This document shows positions 43,236-54,100 of a stretch of DNA of 64,000 bases, one piece after another. This stretch comes from Terebella lapidaria (Eukaryota; Annelida; Polychaeta; Terebellida; Terebellidae), in contig OX424558.1 in assembly GCA_949152475.1 (NCBI GenBank), positions 33,986,651-34,050,650 on the forward strand. The letters are read 5' to 3'. Both the position numbers and the translations under genes were made by a program. Position 1 is the stretch's first letter; each line of letters begins with the position of its first letter. A model generated the notes under the pieces. The model saw only the letters and a program-made list of their open reading frames with translations, ran no database searches and was not told where the DNA came from.

Positions 43236-45125
43236 CTAGGTCGATTCCAAGAACCGAGATGAAGTGAAATCTGTAGAAAAAGCTTAGCCGAGTACGTGAA
43301 TGGTCAGAATTATATTGATTCTACATATTATCTCAATGCATGTTATTTATTGACAGTATTATTAATGATATTATGGAATTTTATATTTCAATGTTTTTTT
43401 ATGTAGGTCAATATATTCTATGGAGTTTTTTTTTTTTTCTGTGCCAAAATGACATTCGACTCATGACCAATAATATTATATATCATTTGTGCATTATTAT
43501 TTCTATATGATGTGCCAAATTTTGAATACTCAGTTCCTGGGTATGGTTTTATATTTCATTTCTGGGATACATTGTATGTTATTCTGCTTGTATTTGACTG
43601 TGATATTTATTATATTTATTGATATCACCGAGTTTTCAAAGGCGTGGATGTTATGAAATTGATTGTGCCAAACCATGATATATTTGTTTCTTCTCATGAC
43701 AAACTTCTCATGTAAAATGTACTATTGTGACACTATTTCCATATAACAAAATTCTAAATATCTCAACACTGTGATATAAAAAAATATCTATTTATCATTG
43801 CAGAACGAAGGTTTGTATATGCAATAAAATACTGTATTATATGGGAAAAAATAATTCTTGGAATAAGTGCATATCTTGTATATATGCTGTTTATTTGCCA
43901 AACCATTGTTTCAATTCCAAAGTATCAATGCTTGCATTACATCTCTATTGTATCAGTAACACTCACCTACCCTTGTAGGGTCTCGTCATAATTGTGTACT
44001 TCATTGGTTTGCCAATAAATGTGTCGCAAAAAAAAATATACGCATAAAAGTCCATATACACATACATGTATACACAAAATGGTTCAGACAAACCATTTCC
44101 CAAATTCTCATGTCAAATACATCTGAAGCATTTACGTAGATATTAATAATTAATTTTTGATTGATTGGCATTGTGCCAAATTCGTTCTTCATCCATATAC
44201 ATATGCTAAACACAAACAAAGGAGACTCGAGGATAGTGTTTTGCTACAACAAATAATACATATGGCATCCAGTCGATAAGCAAGAAAACGTGTATACCAA
44301 TGTTGAATCTACATATACAAATACAAAATAAACAGTAACATTACTACAGACCAGTTTTCAACATCAGTCTACACATTTCATACTCCTATTTTGATCAAGT
44401 ACAAATGTACATGACTTGTACATACCGGTATGTAGGCATTCATTCACAATAAATCCGTACATTATTAGTGTCCTTAGAAATACATGATAGCAGCAACCCA
44501 AAACATCTCAATAGTTCCTGATGGTAATCCACACATTGCTTAACTTATCATAAAGTACTCCTTACCGGGTAAGATTCTTGATAACTGTTAGAAAAGCTAG
44601 ATTACAAATTCGGAGTTCACAGAAATGTCTGGATTCAATTCCTGCCAATGTTCATGACGTATAAATTTCAAAATTATACCAATCACAAAAACTTATGGAC
44701 AATCCAATTTTAACATCCAAATGTGCACAAATATTCTCAACTTTCTGTGTGTGGTGTAAACCAAACTATCAGCAATAATTTGGATGCATTGCTAGAAATG
44801 AACTGACAAGACTCAGTGCAACATAATCTATACATGTATACCGGTGGTTTCAACAACTTATATACAAGTACAGGCAAAGTATAATGGAATGCTATGGAGA
44901 AAAACTTTCTTAGCAGCTATAGTGTATGACTAGTGCAAATATACATGCCTTCAAAACACAAAACAATCATCGCATGTACAATCAGGTTCATGTTAACTTC
45001 ATGTCCCGTTCATCACCAACAACTGATATGCAATCTCAAGATTGCATGAGTTACTACCTGGTATGTGTGCCTTTTCCAAATCTCAATTTCAAGATTGTGC
45101 GTTGGTTCGCGTTTTACATCTCTGG
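43236..45125. terminator. Convergent 3' regions of EFCAB6 and HLCS
   Basis: EFCAB6 (+) stops at 43235 and HLCS (-) at 45126, so this 1.9 kb should contain both 3' UTRs. AATAAA at 43823-43828 is a likely EFCAB6 poly(A) signal. Several TTTATT words (AATAAA on the minus strand), such as near 43884, could serve HLCS. No other gene is seen. Confidence 0.5.
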
Positions 45126-48100
45126 TTATCTCGGTTTAGGGACGATAAGGTTCCGCATCATGTCGAAGCTGTTTCCGTCGTCATGAACACTGAGAGTGCT
45201 GCCATCTGGTGTAGACACCGAGAGGTAGCCATATTCGTCAAGTCCAACAATTGTGACATCAAGATTCTCGTTCTCTATATGCACAGGAGCATTACTGAAA
45301 GGAAACATATTGGGAAGATCATTACAAGTTTTGTAATGAGTTAAGTTTTATTACAAATACAACATATTGGTATATATGTCTACAAACTGAATCAGGTTAC
45401 ATGTATATCAACTTTATAATCCATCTGACAATGATACTGTGTTTGAATGTTCACCTGTGCAGCCATTTGGCGTAATAAAGCTCCAGAAATGCCTCACGAC
45501 CCCTGCTTTGGAACAAACCAATGAGCTTCTCGATGTGGCTGACTGTCCTAGCCAGTAACTCTTCAACAGTGAAAGGCTGGAGATTTGCCCCACAGCTTGC
45601 GTTGTGTTGTCTTATGAGATCGTTAATGCAGATTGTGGGGTCCGTGTTGGTCACATTGAAGCCGCAACCTGCAAAGGAGAGGAACAATGGAAACTCATAA
45701 AATGCAGAAATTTTATCAATTTACAGATCATTTATTTCATACTTAAGAGTCATTATAAAAGTTTGAACACTGAAAACACAGTTGTCTTTTCTACCTGTCG
45801 AAAAATCTGTTGAAACTGATTTTCACATAGAAAGAAAGTTATCAGTCTAGATAATTGATTTTTATTTGCTTGGTAACATTACACAATGTATTTGAACTCT
45901 TTTACCGATGTTTGCATGAATAACATCAGCCATCACTGAAGACTTGACAAGGACACCTCCCAGTTTCATGGTGCTGCTGAAGTAGATATCATTTGGCCAC
46001 TTCAAACGTAGGTTTATGTCCTGAAAATACACACAAAAAGGAAGTTTTAACTTGTTTAAAACCAGTATTTATTACATACCTACCTCTATAATAAACTCTT
46101 TGGGTAATCTTACCTTGGCATTCAAAGAAGAGGAGAGAGAAATGAATGTCACAAGAATTTTCTCAAAATTCCTGACATCCATCTCGAACTCGAAATTGAA
46201 GGAAATTACTCTCACACATCTCAGATTCCCCGCGGTGTAGATGTGACGTCACACCGGTCATATGATTGACCTTAACCGCCATTAATTTGCCCACCTGGTT
46301 AAGGCAGGGGAGGCGGGAGGGAGAATAATCGTGTTTATTATAGAGGTAGGTATGTAATAAATACTGGTTTTAAACAAGTTAAAACTTCCTATTTATTGCC
46401 ATACCACTACCTCTATAATAAACTCTTTGGGTTATATCAGAATAACCAAAGGAGGTGGGTTTAACCCTCTCCCGGGAATTTCATCACCGATGTGTGAGAG
46501 TAGGAAATATCCATTGAAAGTAGTAAATATTGTGTTTTACTTTTAAATTATAATTTTAAGTCGAAAATACATATTTACAGGATATTTACAACTATACCAT
46601 AATACACGCCTGAATTACCTTCAGATGCATGGAGACGAGCAGGGGCTCTGCAGAGGTGACTTTCCTCTTGCAGAAGAACAAAAATTTCCCTCGCCAAAGA
46701 AGAGGAGCAACTCCCCTGGGAGTCGACCTCAGGTGCATCTGTACAGAGGCGTGCTGATCTATTTACAGGTATCTACAGCTGGACTACACGCTCCGCCGCC
46801 ACCAGTCGTCCAAGCTGGAGGCCGGAGTCATCCTCCCAAGCTAACTCCCTGAGATAGAAAGAAGTGAATGTGTTATGAGATTTCCAGGTACAGGCAGACA
46901 TGACATCATTCAGAGACACTTTATTTGTAAAGGCAAGTGAAGCCGCGAGAGCCCTCACATCATGCGCTTTGACTCTGAAACCTGTGGATTTTTTCGCCTG
47001 TGACTTTTCATAGCAAAATCTAACACACTTCTTGATCCAAGATGAGATCGTAGCAGGACGGATATCATTTGGAAAATCCTTAAGATAGGACACGAAAAGC
47101 AAACGCTTGCCGAGATGCAGCTCACGCGTACGATTAACGTAGATGCGGAGGGCTCGCACGGGACAAAGCTTCGCGTCTTCCTCCAGGCCCGGCCCCAGAG
47201 AAGGAGTCAGGGCGGGAATGGAAAAGCTCAATAATGGCGTACCTGCTAATTGAGTTTTGGCCAGAAAGGAGGGAATGACTCCGAGGAGAACCGAGGAGCC
47301 ATCCGACTTCCACTTAACTTTGGAAAAGGACAGAGCGTGAAGCTCACTCCGTCGCTTCCCGGAAGCCAGAGCCAAAAGGAAGACCGTCTTAAACGTCAGC
47401 AACTTTAGTGAGGCCCGCTCAAGGGGTTCGAACGGATCTTTTCTTAAGACGTTGAGAACAAGCGATAGATCCCACTCAGGAACCGGGTTCCTAGCTTTCG
47501 GTCTTTCGATCTCGAAACTATTAATCAACGCAGTCAAACCTTGATCATGACCAAAATCGATCCCAAGTTTGGGTTTTAGAGTCTTCGCGATAGCCGTACG
47601 GTAACCCGCGATCGTGGATGGAGCTCGCCCTTCATTGAACTTTTCGAGAAGAAATTCGGAAATTAGGGGAGCATCGACTCTGAAAGGACTAACCTTCCGG
47701 CGACGACACCAAGCACAGAAGGAAGTCCACTTCGATTGGTAGACTGCCAAAGAAGATTTTCGATTTGATCGGGCGATCCTAGCGGACACCTCCCTTGAAA
47801 ATCCCTTCTTTCGGAAACATCGCTCGACAATATCCAGGCATGAAGCTTCAGACTTGCGGGAGCCTGATGAAACATGCTGGAGCGAGGTTGTTTGAGGAGG
47901 TCCCACCGATCCGGAAGCTGACGAGGGAAGTCTACTATCAACTCCAGAAGGTCCGGGAACCACGACCTCTGCGGTAGACACGGAGCAATCAGCAGGAGGC
48001 GACACTGGTGAGTCCGAAACTTGGCGATCACCTTGTCCAACAACACCGCTGGGGGGTAAGCATACGCGTACATGCCCTCCCAGGACGTCGACATCGCATC

Positions 48101-51100
48101 CACTGACATGGCCGTGGGATCGGGAATGGGAGACACAAACGAAGGAAGTTTGTGGTTCCACCGGGTCGCAAACAAATCGACCATCGGCGTGCCCCATAGG
48201 CCGCAGAGAGATTGGAATACCCTGGGGGCAAGACTCCACTCCATGGCCTGGACCTGGCCCCTCCGGGAGAGGCGGTCCGCCCAAACATTCATATGACCAG
48301 GGATATGCCTCGCGAAAAGCGAAATACCCCGGTCGTGACACCAGAGCAGGAGGTCGATAGCGGCCTGGCACAGCGACTGGGACTTCGTACCGCCCTGCTT
48401 GTTGATGTAAGCGACAACGGTGGAGTTGTCGGTGGCCACCAACACAGCCTGATTGAGGAAATGTGTTTCCCAATGCCTGAGAGCCAAGAACACGGCCTCC
48501 AGTTCCAACAGGTTTATGTGCCATTCCTGCTGAGACGAAGACCAGGTGCCCGAGACCTCGCTGTCGTCCCAGTGAGCGCCCCAGCCGTCCATACTGGCAT
48601 CCGTAAATACGTGCCTGGATGGAAGCGGCCGGCGGAATGACGACCCTCGGAGCAGATTGACGGGATCCAGCCACCATTGCAGATGGGAAACGACTTCCGG
48701 AGAGACCTGCACGAGCTGGGATCTGTCTCCCGTGACCTGGGACCATTGAGAGTGTAGATGCCGCTGAATAGGCCGCATGTGCAGGCGGCCCAACGGAACT
48801 AACTTTTCCGTGGACGCCAGCATCCCGAGAAGGGACTGCCAGCGTCTGGCCGTCTGTGGAATGCGACGAAGGAAGCCTTCTGACAGCACGGATAATTTTG
48901 ACTGACGATCCAGCGTCGGCAACACAGTCTCTGAGGTAGTCTGATAACGATACCCCAAGAAGACGAAGTCTCGACGCGGTGACAAGTCGGACTTTTTTTG
49001 GTTGATTTTGAACCCCATCCGTGAGCATAGATTTACCACAAACTGTGCTTGGACGATCAGCGTTTCGCGACAATGGTGCCGGATTAGCCAATCGTCGAGA
49101 TATTGGTGGATAAAAATCCCCCGCTTGTGGGCGAGAATCTGGACTTCCCGAGCCACCATGGTGAAAATCCACGGCGCTGTCGATAATCCGAACGGGAGCG
49201 CCCGAAACTGCCATACGCGGCCGAGATAGAGAAATCTCAGGTATTTGCGAACTGCAGGTTTCATTGGAATATGGAAATAGGCATCTTTGAGATCGATCGT
49301 TACCACCCACGAATCGCGAGGCATGACTGAACGAACTTGCTCCGGCGTTTCCATGGAAAACGTCGGCACTATTAAGAACTTGTTCAACGGAGAAAGATCT
49401 ATCACTGGTCTCCAACCCCCCGACGCTTTGGGAACCACAAACAACACGCTGTAGAACCCGGGAGTGTCCCCGGGAGCAGGTTCTATCGCTTGTTTCTCGA
49501 TCATCGCCGTTATCTCCTCGTGGAGAACACGGCGGCGTTCTGGATCGTTTGGAAGAGTGAAACCCCTTGGGACGGGCGATAACGGTGGCAATTTCTCGAA
49601 TTTCAGGCCGAATCCTCGACGGAGCGTCGAGACGACCCAGGGGCAAGCCCCGAGCCGCTCCCACTCTTTCCAAAACAGAATTAAACGAGCTCCTACGGGC
49701 TCGTCTGAGGAAGGAATATCGACCGAAACGAGCTGACCATGCAGCTCTTCTCGACACTCGAGCAAAGGATCCGGCCCGGAATCCGAAGCTATACGTACCC
49801 GGTTTCTTTTCCCCTGCGGGCTTGGGAGCCTCTCCGCGTCCTCGGCCTCGGCCACGACCACGGTCTCCTCGGGTGCTGCCGGCAGAGGCCCCGCGAAAGG
49901 GCAACCCTGAGGCCCTGCCTCTCGCTCTACCACGGCCACGAGTCGGCTGTTGCTGAGGCTGAGACTGCTGAACTGCAGACTGGGGCTTCTTAAAGGCCGA
50001 AACCATCTGTTGCGTGAGGCGTTCCAGAGACTTCGACTGGCTCAGGAGGGCATTGGAAGTAGAGGACTTCGCGGCCTTCTCGTCGGCCTCCTTCTTCACC
50101 TCCCGCAACTCCGCAGAACGGTCAGGGAGTAGAAGTGAAGTAGGGGCTCCGGAAGAGGGGATAACGGGGTGGAGAACTCTCATGTCTGTCATGAGCTGGT
50201 CCGGAACCTCGAACTTGAGGGATGAGAGGAAGGCGTCACGCCGCCACAACTCGGACACCCAGAGTGAGTGGGAGTCCAGGGCCACCTTGTCACCCACACC
50301 TTTGCCAATGGAGGTGACCAATGAAGCGCAGCTCAATAAGGCTTCTGCCAAATCATCCCGGTCAACGTCAGGGTTGTCCAGGACCTGGTCACGGCACTGA
50401 AGAATGGCCCGTCTCGTAGCCATCGACAGCCAGTCCATGGCCGAATCCGTGGCCAGCCCCACTCGAAACGTGTGCTGCAGCTCCGCCAAGGCCGCCCATG
50501 GGATCTCCACGGCCTTAGGCTCCTTGAAAAAGGCGTAATGGGGGTGATGCCTCCTCAAAGCTGTAGGCTTGTCGTCCAACTCCGACGACGTATAGTAGTC
50601 GTTGACAGACGGGCGAGCAGGATACGCGCCAATCGCCGACTTGTTGGACCTGATGGTCTCGTCCATGCGCTCCTGCATGGAGCCGCGAACTCCCTGTGAC
50701 AGAGGGAACCGTAAGGCGTCCTTCGACGGCCGGGGGTGCTCTATCTCAGAAGAGATCATCGAACGAGCCACCTTCTTGACTGGGGCCGGAGCATGCTCTT
50801 CGGGCCACAAACCCGGGAGGACCCTCTTCACAAAATCCAACTTCTCCCCCCAAGAGAGAGGGTCGTCGGACTCGGGCTGGTCCGCCTCCTGGTCCGGGTC
50901 CGCCTTACGCTTTCGCGGAAGCGTGAGGCCTGACGGGCCAGGTAACGGCTGGTCAGCCGACTGAGAGACCTGTAGGGAAGGTTCCTCATCTGAAGACGGC
51001 TCTTCCCTAAGCAGAGGGGAAGACGGGGGCGGTGGCGGCTGTGGAGGCGTGAACCTCGCCAGAAACTGCTGCCACTGGCCTAACATCTCTTCCCGAAAAG

Positions 51101-54100
51101 ACTGAAGCTCGCCCCTAAGGCGCTGCTCTGACGTCGTGGAAGAGCTCCCCTGGACAGGAACACCGGACGGCTCCGACGCACGGGAAGACCCTTGGTCCGC
51201 CAACTGGGCGAAGGACAACATACCCTGGCTAGAGGCGACGAAACCGGAGGGCAGGGCCGTAAGAGGGGAATCGTCCTTGATATCCTCGGCGATCTGAAAC
51301 ACACAGGGCGAATCAGAAAAAGGAAACTCTGGAAACCGTGGAGACATGGAAACTCCAGGAACCCATGGGTTTGGACGGCTCATGGCCCTTGGCTCCCGGC
51401 CCCTACTGGCCACGGCTCCGGTAGCCACGGCCTGGGGTCCAGTAACCGACGGGAAATCGGGTGCCGGCGGCCGTATCACTGGCGACACGGGCCCGGACCG
51501 AAATCCGCCCTGGCTATGGGGTTGAAACCCAGCTCCGGGGGCAGGTGCCCGACCCGGAGGGGGAAACAACACTCTCTGTCCAGAGGGATCCCGGGCGCAG
51601 GGAACCGTCGTGAGCCCGACGGAACCGGCAGACCCCGAAACCACACTCGGACACTGAAACCCAGGTCGTTCAGCCAGAGAAGCATGAGAACGAGGGGCCA
51701 GTAGAGAGGGAGCCAAAAGTGAGCCACACAAACCCGTAGGTTGTGGGGAAGTTAGGGTGCCGAGAGCCGAACGCGCGGCTCCCGGGACCCGTACCTGGCT
51801 GAAAGAAAATGACAATGATAAATCAAAACTTACAGCACAAACAGCATTGGTTAACTGCAAATCTAAACGCCGCTTGCGTTCCTCAGACGCCTTGGGACGC
51901 GGCCTGGCGCTATCAGAATCTGACGGGGAAGGGGGAGTAGGGCAACCAGCAAACCTGCGGGCCTGAATCTCCCGTAAGCCTTGAAGACAGAGTTTCCACT
52001 CGTCGATGGACCAATCCGCGCATAACTCACAGGTGGCTGAAGGACGGCAATAAACAGTGTCCCTACACTGCCAGCAGGCGTTATGAGCCTCCCACTTAGG
52101 AAGGTAGTGTTTGCAAACGATGCACTTCATATCTGAAACATATCAAACATCGAAGTACAAACGGGCGATAATGGGGGAAGGAAAGGGGCCTGGGGAGGCT
52201 TTACCATTTCCTCCCAAAAAAATCGCAAATCACTAACTCTAAGCTAGTCTAACAACGAAAGAACGATCTACTGAAGAAAAAGCTGTGCAAAGAACAGCCT
52301 AAAGACGATCGTAGACGTGAAGAAATTCGACTTTGAATGCCGAAAGCAAGACTTGCTGCACATCCAACAATGGAGGAGCAAATTAATGGCGGTTAAGGTC
52401 AATCATATGACCGGTGTGACGTCACATCTACACCGCGGGGAATCTGAGATGTGTGAGAGTAATTTCCTTCAATTTCGAGTTCGAGATGGATGTCAGGAAT
52501 TTTGAGAAAATTCTTGTGACATTCATTTCTCTCTCCTCTTCTTTGAATGCCAAGGTAAGATTACCCAAAGAGTTTATTATAGAGGTAGTGGTATGGCAAT
52601 AAATGACGCAATTCAGAAATATCGCCATAATGCGACAGAACTTATGTGACACCTTTCATACCACACTGCCGCTTTCAAAGTCTGTCAGGACAATAATACA
52701 TGTATGCAAAATATTTCCGAATTATACCATACCGTTCCATACTTTGGAGTGACATTTAGAAAATCTACACAACACCATCAAGTAACTCTACCAGAATTCA
52801 TTTTATCACCTGACCTGGTATCCCTGCTGTTCAGTGACAGCTCTGACCACAGCGAGGGATGCTATGTGTTGGATAAATGCGACTCTCTGTCCCAACGGAG
52901 AATGTATTGGCACTCTAATGTGTAATGAGAACATCGCACATCCAACCGGACTGATCCACGCGTTACCGCCGCGACCTGGGAAATGTGAAATATGCATGAT
53001 GTAATACTTTGAACTGAAGAACATTTTCCATATATAGGAAGATTTCCAAAAGATTTTTATATGTATGAGCTAGTTAATTTTCTAACCTTGGCCAGCAGTT
53101 TGTCTGGAAGCTATGGCAATCAATCCTACATTCGTTGGAACAGAGAACATCATTCTGCAACAGAATTATAATTTTCTCACTCCTGTTTCATCCATAATAC
53201 TGATTCCCGAAGTACAAATAACTGAGAGGAAAGGAGACATTTACTGATGAACCCTAACATACCCTTGAAACAAGTTCATCGTAGTGTTGACAACTTCAGC
53301 GTACATAACAACTTGGCCCAAAATTTTTGTGGATAGATGTTGCTGGTAGACCTTGGAATTGAAGGTCTTCGGCGTGACACTGTAATCCGTGCATACGGGA
53401 ACTGTTTCCTTGGTGACAGTTGCCATGGATACATCACTCTCAGAGCAGAAGACAAGTGATAAATCGCTTGATTGAAGGACTTTGTTCTTCAGTCGGGACT
53501 TGATCGAGTTCAGCAAAGCAGATTCCAGACTCTGGAAACATCAAGGGAAATATCATGTCGGTCGACAGAGAAAATGCCATGTTGAACAAAATATTACCTA
53601 ATCTAAATTTATGATAGTTTATAGCAGTAATACTGGTGTGATAGAAATATACTTACTAGTAACACATTGAATTTTACACAACACTGTACAATGTTAGCAT
53701 GGGTTGTAAATTTTATCCTCACAGATTTAGATTCTACATTCAAATGTCAAAAAATATCAAAGCACCACAAATTTATGCAAAAACTCTTACGAGTTTTTTC
53801 CAAATTTACTGCTTTCAACCAGCAGCAATTTTTTTCTTGATTGAATCTACCTTGTTGGCAGGCAGCAGGTAACAGGGAGTGAGGTCAGGAACAGAACCTG
53901 CACTGCAGTCCAGCCCGATCTGTGTTATAATCTCTGTCAGAATCTCAAACCGGGCACGATTGTGTTGCTTCAGTGTGGCGAATATCTCAGGGTCAGAGCC
54001 AAGCTCCCCAGGGTCCCGATCGAGACTGACCTACCATAAACATGAGGATGTCAAATGTTCCCATAATAATATGTCTGTTCAGTAATGTTATTTGGAGAAA

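Larger units (their letters stand above)
46039..52604 (-). mobile_element. DIRS retrotransposon copy C, full length and apparently intact, in HLCS intron 8
   Basis: On the minus strand it runs from ATTTATTGCC at 52604 to AACTTCCT at 46039 (6566 bp). It has left repeat, gag-YR frame, nested RT-RNase H frame, internal complementary region and right repeat. It lacks the lesions of copy B. It lies in the sense direction of HLCS; its right end is 18 bp from the acceptor of HLCS exon 9, so the intron's terminal pyrimidine tract follows the element end directly. With copy B it forms an inverted pair of about 6.5 kb per arm separated by 8.9 kb. Confidence 0.95.
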
